This document shows, piece after piece, positions 1-6,761 of a stretch of DNA of 6,762 bases. Under the pieces are notes generated by a model. It was not told the DNA's origin. It did not search any database and saw only the letters and a list, made by a program, of their open reading frames with translations. The position numbers were made by a program, and so were the translations under genes. Origin of the DNA: Thermoplasmata archaeon (GTDB lineage: Archaea > Thermoplasmatota > Thermoplasmata > Thermoplasmatales > Thermoplasmataceae); the NCBI GenBank assembly GCA_021819225.1, contig JAKARU010000047.1, positions 1 through 6,762 of the forward strand. The letters run 5' to 3'. Within the stretch, counting starts at the first letter, position 1. Every line of letters starts with the position of its first letter.

Positions 1-481
1 TTCCGATCTTTCCATTTATTAAATCAAAAAGGACAGGTTTAAGCATCTTCTCGTGACTACTGGTGAAATTTGAACCATAGATTTTACCAACCGATCCTTT
101 AGGCGTACCTGGCTCTCCTAAACCTACGTAATATAGTGAACCATCAGTATTTCCTATATAGATTGCACCGGTGTAACCTTCGGCTTCAACAGATGAAGAT
201 ATTGGACCGTAGAAACTACTATTACTGGCGTGTGTCTGGTTATTAAGAAATACACTGGCAATTGGACTTGCGATAGTAGAATCAATTGTGGGTGCAGATG
301 CATAATATCCAACATTTCCACCAACATATGGAGCTATCATTGTAACAATCGCAAATGCCAGAAGGATATAAAATCCTGCCCTTCCGTATTTACTTCTATA
401 GAATATTGTGAACTGCTTATACAGTCTCTTCCAATATATAGATGGACGTATTATAGCATATTTATTTTTTTTATTTACCAT
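1..481 (-). CDS. DppC-type ABC transporter permease, N-terminal part only
   Basis: Open reading frame from an ATG at 481 to the left edge (160 codons, no stop), so the C-terminal part lies outside the window. Residues 1-34 are basic and cytoplasmic, and residues 35-54 form a membrane helix (AGFYILLAFAIVTMIAPYVG). The stretch just before it (FTIFYRSKYGRAG) fits the N-terminal region of DppC/OppC permeases. DppC pairs with DppB to form the membrane channel of a Dpp/Opp importer. The start is supported by a well-spaced AGGTG ribosome site and by lying 20 nt after the dppB stop. Odd point: residues 55-160 contain no second helix and no recognisable HxxGTDxxGRD motif, which normally follows the first helix within about 60 residues. 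They are a polar, Gly/Ser/Tyr-rich segment with YIGNTDGSLYYVG, resembling a PQQ-type beta-propeller blade. Family from TM1 and operon position is fairly sure; the loop domain is unidentified. Confidence 0.8.
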   Translation of the reverse strand, partial: MVNKKNKYAIIRPSIYWKRLYKQFTIFYRSKYGRAGFYILLAFAIVTMIAPYVGGNVGYYASAPTIDSTIASPIASVFLNNQTHASNSSFYGPISSSVEAEGYTGAIYIGNTDGSLYYVGLGEPGTPKGSVGKIYGSNFTSSHEKMLKPVLFDLINGKIG

Positions 482-487
482 TTTTAA

Positions 488-492
488 CACCT
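488..492 (-). promoter_or_regulatory. Ribosome binding site of the dppC-like gene
   Basis: AGGTG on the minus strand, six bases before the ATG at 481. It matches the archaeal anti-Shine-Dalgarno complement GAGGTGATC and sits in the 20-nt gap between the dppB-like stop and this start, so it decides the start and supports translation from a shared operon message. Confidence 0.7.
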
Positions 493-501
493 AAAATGTG
501 G

Positions 502-1500
502 TTATACTTTAATTCTTGGATCTAACCAAGCGTGAATATAGTCTATCATCGAATATGCAAGTATTGTAAGGAGCGCAATTATAAATGTAGATGCTTCACT
601 CAAAGGATAGTCTTCATCTAAAACAGCATGGTACAAGAGAGGACCCATACCAGGCCAGTTAAATATGATAGCAACTATCAATGATCCACTCATTAAAAAT
701 GCAATTTGTAGTGCTAGTCTTGTAGTCACCGGAATAACTGCAATTCTAGCCGCGTGTTTTCTCAATATGCTTTTTTCAGGCACTCCTTTAGCCCTTGCAG
801 TTGTAATGTAGTCTTCACCTAAGGTTGAAACCATAGCGGCCCTCATTGTTATCATATGACCCGCCGTTTCTATTAATAACAAAGAAAAGAATGGAAGTGC
901 CATGTCGTAAAGTAAAGTAATAAAAGTAGATGGAGTTGGAGATTCTATGTATGATAAAGGTATTTGAGCTTTAATTGGAAACCAGCCAAGTGCAACGACA
1001 AAGTATAAAAATAGAAAAACACCTATGATAAAATATGGTATTGAGTTAACGATAAGTGATACTGAAAGAATGACTCCTTCCTTCTTCCCACCCCTTATTC
1101 TTGATACCAAAATTCCAAATGGAATTCCCAAGGCAAATGAAAGAATTGCTGTAGTACCAATTAATACAAGAGTGTATGGCAGGGCCAAAGCAATCTCGGT
1201 TGAAACTAACTCACCCTGATGGACGTAATCCTTTCCCCAGCTGAACGTAAACATCTGATATAAGTACGTTTCAAAATCAGTAAGAGAATATTTTCCATTC
1301 TGCAAACCAAGCTGTACTAATCTGTTGTGATACGCCTCAGGGTTGATGTATCCTGTCTTTGATACAGTAATGAACAATTCGGCTGGGTTTCCTGGCATTA
1401 ATCTAAAAACGATGAAAATAATGACGGTTACAACCAAAACCATTGAAATGTCCTGGATAATTTTTCTCATGAGTAAATATTTATTCATTTTCTGCCTCAT
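502..1500 (-). CDS. dppB: DppB-type ABC transporter permease (peptide/nickel family)
   Basis: A 332-residue integral membrane permease, the usual size for DppB/OppB; with the DppC-like partner it forms the translocation channel driven by two ATPases. Predicted helices lie near residues 16-34, 108-133, 143-172, 197-217, 260-281 and 303-320. The EAA coupling loop that docks on the ATPases is clear at about 229-258, with core EDYITTARAKG at 229-239. The NWPGMGPLL segment at 281-289 and the terminal DPRIKV are also family hallmarks, as is RLMPGNPA at 33-40 after the first helix. Substrate cannot be read from the permease. It follows the receptor gene by 36 nt and precedes dppC by 20 nt. Start is uncertain: ATG at 1500 has no ribosome site, whereas the ATG at 1488 (residue 5) has GAGG six bases upstream; I keep the longer form but consider 1488 equally or more likely. 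Family assignment is secure. Confidence 0.93.
   Translation of the reverse strand: MRQKMNKYLLMRKIIQDISMVLVVTVIIFIVFRLMPGNPAELFITVSKTGYINPEAYHNRLVQLGLQNGKYSLTDFETYLYQMFTFSWGKDYVHQGELVSTEIALALPYTLVLIGTTAILSFALGIPFGILVSRIRGGKKEGVILSVSLIVNSIPYFIIGVFLFLYFVVALGWFPIKAQIPLSYIESPTPSTFITLLYDMALPFFSLLLIETAGHMITMRAAMVSTLGEDYITTARAKGVPEKSILRKHAARIAVIPVTTRLALQIAFLMSGSLIVAIIFNWPGMGPLLYHAVLDEDYPLSEASTFIIALLTILAYSMIDYIHAWLDPRIKV
1495..1498 (-). promoter_or_regulatory. Possible ribosome site for an alternative dppB start at 1488
   Basis: GAGG on the minus strand, separated by CAGAAA from the ATG at 1486-1488. It overlaps the first codons of the longer reading frame. Its good match and spacing favour translation starting at residue 5 (MNKYLLMRK) rather than at 1500. 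Confidence 0.45.
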
Positions 1501-1524
1501 ATTTTAGAGAGAATAATAAAATGA

Positions 1525-1534
1525 GATTTAAAAA
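1525..1534 (-). promoter_or_regulatory. Weak TATA-like box between receptor and dppB genes
   Basis: TTTTTAAATC on the minus strand, at 25 to 34 bases before the ATG at 1500. The position would suit a leaderless internal transcript starting at that ATG. The spacer is very AT-rich, so a chance match is likely; co-transcription with the receptor gene is enough to explain expression. Confidence 0.2.
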
Positions 1535-1536
1535 TT

Positions 1537-4500
1537 TTATGGTTTTTTAATTTTTTTCTTGAAGTACAGTAGATAAGATGCCGCTCCAACTACTATTACC
1601 AACCCAGCGACTCCTCCTCCTATTATGATATCAAGGTCACTACTGCTAGTTACTTTTTTATATATTTTTGCTAGGCTTAGAGTCGGTTGCATTGTATAGT
1701 TGTTTATTGTCTTGCTATTAGAGTATATCTGTGCTGTGATCGTCGTATTTTTTAGGTCTCCAACTAACTCGGTGCTAGTAAGGTTCTTACTGGATACGGT
1801 AAAGTTGAATATAGCTTCACCTGCTAAATTAGTTGTAGCGCTCAATGAAGAGAAGTTTAATCCTGCAATCACTGAAGATTTACTGAGCATTACAGATGCA
1901 CCACTGTATGGGGTACCATTATAACTAACATTGAAAACAAGTTGTCCCTTTTCGAGATATTGTATTCCTTGCACTTCTGTAGTGTTATATACTTTATTTC
2001 TTATGAAATAGCTAGATTTTAGTATAGGTCCGTTGATAATGTTAAAGTTTATAGTCCCAGATGCCGAACCGGTCTGAGGTGCATGAAGCTGTGATGCGGA
2101 TGCTACTACTTGCATAGTTTCATTATGTACGGAATAAGTGGCCCCTGTTGTTGCATTGGTACCTGTAAACAATGATGATAGATATGACACAACCTTAAAT
2201 TCCCAGACAGCTTTTCCCTGTTGGTTCGTCACTATTTCATTTGGGGTTATATTCACTAGACCACCATAAGTTGATGAATCTCCTACGAATATTTCCACAT
2301 TCTTAGCCGGTGACGTTCCATTCATCACTGTAAATGTTATGTTTCCATATTCTTTGCCATTATATACATTACCATATGCCATAGATTCGGAAATATTCAA
2401 CTTGTATTTGTGTACTACGTTTACTACTGAGGTGTTCTTATATATCGCCGTGTACTCCCAGAACCAGTAAAGGTATGTTGCCGCTGAGTAAGTTGTTGAA
2501 TAATTAGAGAAAGCGTGGGAAAGTGGAATCAAATCCGTTGCATATCCTGTGCTTATGACTGGATCCTGTTCTATTATAAGAGAATCAAGTCTTTTTGCTA
2601 CCTGGGATGCTACAGCGAAATTATTTGTGTCTATAGATTTGTTTATTAGATTACAATATAGTTGCTGTACTTGAGCACCACTAAGCATTTTACCATTTAC
2701 TTCCATTGATGAAAATGGACCAAGATATGATTTATCTGGAACTCCCACTACTGGAGATAGATGGGCCTGACAGTCCAAGATTGGGTCGCTCAGACTTGTT
2801 GATTCCCCTTCAGAAGCTATTTCAAATAGATTAGATTTGTGATGGCTCAAGATTGTGGTATCAACATTTGACTGTAATGTTGTGAAAGCTTCTTGTTTAA
2901 GTACCGTCTTAATTCCTAGCGTATTCCAGTACTGGAAGGTTTTTTCTATGGCCGCGACCCCAGTTGGATTTTCAGCTCCCGTAGTAATTTGAACTGTTAG
3001 AGTAACTTGCTTTCCTTGATACATTAATTGGCCTGATGACGAGAATGTCATCCCAGGTATTGATTGAATAAGGCTCTTTGCTTTTGCCATATTAAGAGTG
3101 TACTGAGGAGCAGTGGTGTTGTAATACAAGGTGTTTCCAGGATTTATTCCACTTGACGAAGGGTATCCTAAGCCATCAAGAATTACTTGATTTATGTATG
3201 TATATGGAACTGCATAGGAAAGTGCCTGCCTGAAAGCTGTGATATTTAGTGGTGCTACTGCAGTATTTAATTCCCAATATCCATATGCACTTGAAAGTTT
3301 CTTGTATATAAAGCTATTAGGAGTAGAACTTAGCTGGGGAAGGAAGTTAGGTGAAGGAGCAAGGCTTGTAGTATCTATTTGTCCTTTTTCAAACGCAGAT
3401 ACCTCAGATGAAACGGAATCATATATTGGCATGTAAATTTCATATATCTTCGGAGTGAATTGTCTAAGTCCACTGGTTGCGTTAGTATATTGGGTAAAGT
3501 AATAGGGATTTACATAAAGTGTTTCATGCTGACCTGGTATCACTTGACCCTGTGGCATCCCAAAGTTATTTGAGACCATAAATGCACCTGCTCCTACCAT
3601 ACCTGGAGCTGAACCGGTTGTTGGGTTCCATCCGAGGTTCCATCCGCAATAACCCTGACCTGGTGTGGCAGTGTTATGGAATGGTGCTGTCGAAGAAGTG
3701 TTTGTGTAATTGAAGAGTCCTGCTCCTGATGTTGTGTAGTCGTGTTTTACCCACACATTATAGGGAAGGACATCACAAGATAGTACATCTGTGTATAATA
3801 AAAGCGTCTGACGTGTAACAAAGAACTTCACTGATAGGTTCCCATCTGGTACAACATTAACCACATTTGGAAAGTCCCCAAAGAAGCTTTTTATCCTGTA
3901 GTTCAAAACTACATCGGCAGATTGAAGATAATATTTCTTCATTACAGTCGGCTCATATGATTTATAGGTGTGGTGTACCAACTGACCGTTATAGCAGAAA
4001 TCTGTTTGGTTTGAGAATATATAGGTCTGTGTATTATTTTGACTTGACCAGTCTGTCCATCTTATGTATGGCCTTATATGCACTGTGTAAACATACGAAT
4101 AGTTCTGATATGAATTGGTAAGTACATCATAAGTCTGGTTTCCTGGTCCCACATGTTGAACTGTTAATCCGCTGGCCATCCATGGAACTGTTGTCCCGTT
4201 GGGCAGTGTTTCATATAATGCTGTTTGCCCCCAAATCTGACAGTCAACGTATGCATCACAGTATGTTGTTTCTTGAAAAGGATTCATTGAGCCTGCATTT
4301 CCTATTTGACCTATTTTAAAAACTCCTCCTGTGTAATGCGGTTCTGTCGTTACATTATTTGTAGGATATTGCCATGCACTGCTTGTAGCTTGAGTTTGCG
4401 TCAGCGTATTTGCGCTGTGGCTACTTCCTAAATCACTTAAAAAAATTGTGCTATTCGTGTTTCCGTTAACGCTTGTCATGCTCCCAAGTACAGCATATGC

Positions 4501-4557
4501 TGAACCCATCATGACCATTGTTAGGAACAAAGCTATCAATATCTTTCTTTTGTTCAT
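1537..4557 (-). CDS. Membrane-anchored family 5 solute-binding protein with C-terminal Ig-like domains
   Basis: Extracellular receptor of the importer, 1006 residues from the ATG at 4557. Residues 1-25 (MNKRKILIALFLTMVMMGSA) are a signal peptide or N-terminal anchor, followed by a Ser/Thr/Asn-rich linker. The SBP_bac_5 domain runs about 77-705: GGVFKIG near the start, YTVHIRPYIRWTDW (157-170) and ADVVLNY (214-220) match the family's LRxxVKWxDG...ADV region, and ELNTAVAPLN...FRQALSYAV (429-450) matches its FN...RQALxxAI signature. Two beta-rich, probably Ig-like segments follow (about 713-840 and 850-950), then a helix at 977-999 and a KKKIKKP tail, so the protein is held in the membrane with the tail inside. 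Bacterial DppA/OppA is only about 500-550 residues. About 30 N-x-S/T sequons suggest heavy glycosylation; seven Cys lie in the external part. First gene of the operon. Substrate unknown: peptide is the family default, oligosaccharide possible. The frame extends to an ATG at 4692, but that buries the signal peptide at residue 46. Confidence 0.9.
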   Translation of the reverse strand: MNKRKILIALFLTMVMMGSAYAVLGSMTSVNGNTNSTIFLSDLGSSHSANTLTQTQATSSAWQYPTNNVTTEPHYTGGVFKIGQIGNAGSMNPFQETTYCDAYVDCQIWGQTALYETLPNGTTVPWMASGLTVQHVGPGNQTYDVLTNSYQNYSYVYTVHIRPYIRWTDWSSQNNTQTYIFSNQTDFCYNGQLVHHTYKSYEPTVMKKYYLQSADVVLNYRIKSFFGDFPNVVNVVPDGNLSVKFFVTRQTLLLYTDVLSCDVLPYNVWVKHDYTTSGAGLFNYTNTSSTAPFHNTATPGQGYCGWNLGWNPTTGSAPGMVGAGAFMVSNNFGMPQGQVIPGQHETLYVNPYYFTQYTNATSGLRQFTPKIYEIYMPIYDSVSSEVSAFEKGQIDTTSLAPSPNFLPQLSSTPNSFIYKKLSSAYGYWELNTAVAPLNITAFRQALSYAVPYTYINQVILDGLGYPSSSGINPGNTLYYNTTAPQYTLNMAKAKSLIQSIPGMTFSSSGQLMYQGKQVTLTVQITTGAENPTGVAAIEKTFQYWNTLGIKTVLKQEAFTTLQSNVDTTILSHHKSNLFEIASEGESTSLSDPILDCQAHLSPVVGVPDKSYLGPFSSMEVNGKMLSGAQVQQLYCNLINKSIDTNNFAVASQVAKRLDSLIIEQDPVISTGYATDLIPLSHAFSNYSTTYSAATYLYWFWEYTAIYKNTSVVNVVHKYKLNISESMAYGNVYNGKEYGNITFTVMNGTSPAKNVEIFVGDSSTYGGLVNITPNEIVTNQQGKAVWEFKVVSYLSSLFTGTNATTGATYSVHNETMQVVASASQLHAPQTGSASGTINFNIINGPILKSSYFIRNKVYNTTEVQGIQYLEKGQLVFNVSYNGTPYSGASVMLSKSSVIAGLNFSSLSATTNLAGEAIFNFTVSSKNLTSTELVGDLKNTTITAQIYSNSKTINNYTMQPTLSLAKIYKKVTSSSDLDIIIGGGVAGLVIVVGAASYLLYFKKKIKKP

Positions 4558-4576
4558 TCTTTTGGGATATAAATTA

Positions 4577-4586
4577 TAGTATATAA
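4577..4586 (-). promoter_or_regulatory. TATA box of the solute-binding protein operon
   Basis: TTATATACTA on the minus strand, 20 to 29 bases before the ATG at 4557. This is the spacing expected if transcription begins at or just before the start codon, giving a leaderless message. No Shine-Dalgarno sequence precedes that ATG (CCCAAAAGA), which agrees with leaderless translation of the first gene of an operon. Sequence-only call in an AT-rich region. Confidence 0.5.
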
Positions 4587-4693
4587 CTATATTGGTATCT
4601 AAAGAAGTCAATATGTTTCTAAATGGATTCTCTTTCACTAGATGGTATAATATATTTAAGATTTTATAATTAGTAAGACAATCGTCATACATT

Positions 4694-4720
4694 TATATAA
4701 GATATCTCATATCTTATATA
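4694..4720. repeat. Perfect 12-bp inverted repeat with 3-nt spacer
   Basis: Left arm TATATAAGATAT (4694-4705), spacer CTC, right arm ATATCTTATATA (4709-4720); all 12 pairs match. It lies in the intergenic region between the receptor gene and the transposase remnant, 137 to 163 bases upstream of the ATG at 4557. Read on the minus strand, the right arm gives TATATAAG at 21 to 28 bases before the in-frame ATG at 4692, so it could be a second TATA box, with the dyad acting as an operator over it. It might also be left by an insertion element. An AGACGTCT palindrome follows at 4730-4737. Function is not shown by the sequence. Confidence 0.6.
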
Positions 4721-4740
4721 TAGTCAGACAGACGTCTAAC

Positions 4741-5286
4741 ATTATCTACAAATTTATAATTACAGGATATGCGGAACAAGCATATCCCAATGATTATGCA
4801 GATCATAGACAATATAGTTCCATTGATGAAAGGAAGAGAAAGTATACTGACAGGCAGATATTGAAAATACTTGTCCTATTGCCTATATTCAATATCTCAT
4901 ACAGGTCTGCAGGTATATTCCTCAGAAACCATGAGGAATATATGAGAATGACAGGCATCATGGAAATACCCTCATTCCAGACATTATCAAGGAGGGCACA
5001 TTCACTTGACATAAATGCAATAAGCAGTGACATTGCCATGGCTTATTCCATAGGATCACCTGCAGCAATTTATTCCTTCATGATCCACACATGCAGGTAT
5101 TCCACTGCAGGGAGGAGAAGTAACTGGAATAATTATAAGGATCCGGATAGTGGATGGTTCTATGGACGTTAATGTCATGTTTCAATGGATTTTGATTCCC
5201 TCATGATCATGGAATGGAGGATCATCAGGGGAAACATGCATGAATCCATAGTATCACATGATCTCATTTATTCAGTTAGGCCTTAA
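4741..5286 (+). pseudogene. Decayed transposase fragment (IS4/IS5-type DDE)
   Basis: Plus-strand frame open from about 4660 and reading as protein-like from GYAEQAYPNDYADH (4765 on). The following part RKYTDRQILKILVLL and PSFQTLSRRAH resembles the N-terminal half of a DDE transposase that I recall from Thermoplasmatales genomes. It is broken in several ways. There is no ATG, GTG or TTG in frame before a TTG at 4861, already inside the domain. A TAA at 5170-5172 sits where a basic residue is expected after YGR (AAA to TAA is one change), and the frame then continues as CHVSMDFDSLMIMEW to a TAA at 5284. The AAIYSFMI segment has Tyr (codon 5071-5073) where the first catalytic Asp should be (GAT to TAT). 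A few codons also seem missing between SGW and YGR. Similarity appears to end near 5280, leaving no second Asp or Glu. Start boundary is approximate. Confidence 0.75.
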
Positions 5287-5287
5287 C

Positions 5288-5419
5288 TCACCCTTTTTTA
5301 CGTAATATGTCCAGATCAATATTCAGATCTGCCACCAGATCTTTCGCTTTTTTCGGTATTTCACTCATGATCTCCCCTTTCTCCATCCCGTACATCTTGA
5401 TCCTTGACAGTATGAGGAG
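5288..5419 (-). pseudogene. Detached C-terminal tail of the minus-strand transposase
   Basis: In the same frame as the transposase ORF, the second copy of the LLILSRIKMY codons (5390-5419) continues as GMEKGEIMSEIPKKAKD and then LVADLNIDLDILRKKG to a TGA at 5288-5290. This charged, helix-like ending looks like genuine coding sequence and is most simply the original C-terminus. Removing 66 nt would restore a protein of 459 residues from the ATG at 6733. As it stands the tail has no start of its own and lies behind a TAG and a TGA. Confidence 0.65.
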
Positions 5420-5485
5420 AAGTCACTGATGGGGCAGGTTATCAGGTCGATTCTAGTACATCTTGATCCTTGACAGTATGAGGAG
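5390..5485. repeat. 30-bp direct repeat pair around 36 nt of unique sequence
   Basis: The same 30 bases (beginning GTACATCTTGATCC) occur at 5390-5419 and 5456-5485 with no mismatch. The 36 bases between them are not repeated elsewhere in the window. On the minus strand the repeat encodes LLILSRIKMY of the transposase. Repeat plus spacer is 66 nt, so the frame is kept, but the spacer contains TAG (5453-5455) and TGA in frame. Confidence 0.9.
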
Positions 5486-6733
5486 TATATCCCTCACACT
5501 GTATTTCCCATCTATCATGTTGAGTATCTGGAAGTGAAGGTACAGTGACAGCAGATTCAAGAACATGTAAGTGAATAGCATATGATCATCCCTCAGGTAT
5601 GATCGATCTGCCTCAAGATCGTTCTTGTAAACATTGATTGCGTATTCCACATATTCACGCTGTTTGTATAATCCATATATTCTTTCCGGTTCCTCATTGA
5701 GATCCGAAAGAAGGTACAGCTTTCCAAAGTTGATCTCATTTTCATCATACTGTTTTTTGCTTTTCCTATTTTCCTCAATACGGATGAGATAATCTTTTTC
5801 TTCCTCGCTCTTCAGCACAGGATCCTCAAATATGTACACATCTTCATTCCTCTTCCAGTACTTCACAGGCTTGCCATCATACATGAACACACCCATGAAG
5901 TGATCCTGTTCAGGTATGAGTGATGAATTTCTCCTCAATGGTATGATGTAGCTGAGATGTTTTTTCTTCAGCTTATCCACATTATCTGAAGAGAAGAATC
6001 CCTTATCGGCCACTATGACACACTTCTCAATTCCTGCCATGTCAATTGCTTTTGACATAGCGGAAACATCCCTTATGGATCCTGGGAGTACCCTTACGAA
6101 TGTTGGCAATGTCCTTGTTGATGAGAACAGCATCATGACATTGATCTGGGGTATGTGTATATTCCTTGAATTATATCCCGGTTCAAGGAATGAAATGTTC
6201 TCTGACCAGGAGAATATGGCCGTTGAACCCATGAGAACATATTCACCCTTTTCTGTGAGTTTTCTCATGACACGGATGCTCTGATCTTCCGGAAGTGATG
6301 AGAGCATTCTGGATAATGAATCCGGTGACATGCTCTCATCCATTATCCTGCACAGATATGTCCTCTCATACAGGTAGTGTACAGACTTCATTGGAAGTGG
6401 CTGTATATTCCTCAACATGACATATGAGATGATGCGTTCCCACATTGTTGGATATATCTCCTTCAGTACAGGTATCATGGTTTTTTCTGCTATTCCATGG
6501 AGTAAAGCTATGTTTCCGTATTCATGATCTAATCTCACCATTCCCATGGATCTTGTCTTCACTATGCCATCATATGTTACTACACCCAGGTACTTTCCAG
6601 TGATCTTGTCAGCCCTCTTCTTTTCCCTGTTCCATTTACTGGTCATCTCATATGTATAATAACGATCTCCTGATTTTCTTATCTCGACAACCTTTGTCTT
6701 GTACTTCTTCACCCATTCTGGAGGATCAACCAT
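5453..6733 (-). CDS. IS4-superfamily (IS1634-like) DDE transposase, C-terminally truncated
   Basis: 426 residues from the ATG at 6733; a TTG at 6751 would add six unconvincing residues (MHTLCN). The enzyme would cut and rejoin its element's ends with an RNase H-fold DDE site. The second Asp is in VIVADKGFFSSDN (residue 243, codon 6005-6007). The Glu is in the typical Y-R-E region, YKQREYVEYAINVYKNDLEADR (E363, codon 5645-5647). The first Asp should be in the YVLMxSTAIFS segment, but that position is Gly169 (GGT at 6227-6229; GAT to GGT is one transition), so catalysis is probably lost. The N-terminal 100 residues (KYLGVVTYDG, KTRSMGMV) fit the domain that precedes the catalytic core in this group. 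The stop at 5453 is premature: it comes from the inserted 66 nt, and about 33 further codons follow. Family is fairly sure, the exact IS family less so. Confidence 0.85.
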   Translation of the reverse strand: MVDPPEWVKKYKTKVVEIRKSGDRYYTYEMTSKWNREKKRADKITGKYLGVVTYDGIVKTRSMGMVRLDHEYGNIALLHGIAEKTMIPVLKEIYPTMWERIISYVMLRNIQPLPMKSVHYLYERTYLCRIMDESMSPDSLSRMLSSLPEDQSIRVMRKLTEKGEYVLMGSTAIFSWSENISFLEPGYNSRNIHIPQINVMMLFSSTRTLPTFVRVLPGSIRDVSAMSKAIDMAGIEKCVIVADKGFFSSDNVDKLKKKHLSYIIPLRRNSSLIPEQDHFMGVFMYDGKPVKYWKRNEDVYIFEDPVLKSEEEKDYLIRIEENRKSKKQYDENEINFGKLYLLSDLNEEPERIYGLYKQREYVEYAINVYKNDLEADRSYLRDDHMLFTYMFLNLLSLYLHFQILNMIDGKYSVRDILLILSRIKMY

Positions 6734-6751
6734 ATTACATAGTGTGTGCAA

Positions 6752-6761
6752 TATGTATATA
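6752..6761 (-). promoter_or_regulatory. TATA-like box of the minus-strand transposase
   Basis: TATATACATA on the minus strand, 19 to 28 bases before the ATG at 6733, a spacing that fits leaderless transcription and supports that ATG over the TTG at 6751. No ribosome site precedes the ATG. It lies at the window edge, so upstream context is missing. Confidence 0.4.

Noticed and set aside
230..487. Plus-strand open frame of 85 codons
   Set aside because: It lies entirely opposite the dppC-like coding region, is Cys/Ile-rich without recognisable motifs, and is a shadow frame.
4558..4692. 45-residue N-terminal extension of the solute-binding protein
   Set aside because: It would place a clear signal peptide 45 residues inside the protein, its codons look like AT-rich intergenic DNA, and the ATG at 4557 has its own well-placed TATA box. 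Kept as an alternative only.
4803..5039. Minus-strand open frame of 78 codons, hydrophobic
   Set aside because: It is antisense to the plus-strand transposase remnant, whose frame shows recognisable protein sequence; no ribosome site or promoter supports the antisense frame.
5274..5288. Short near-palindrome at the junction of the two transposases
   Set aside because: The arms are only five bases and the centre is offset; too short to call a terminal inverted repeat or a terminator without the element's other end.
5390..5485. A repeat-spacer-repeat of CRISPR-like dimensions (30-bp repeat, 36-bp spacer)
   Set aside because: Only two repeat copies exist, the repeat is coding sequence of the transposase on both sides, it has no useful dyad, and there is no leader or cas gene. 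A local duplication explains it.
6015..6284. Plus-strand open frame of 89 codons
   Set aside because: It is antisense to the catalytic region of the minus-strand transposase and has no family resemblance.
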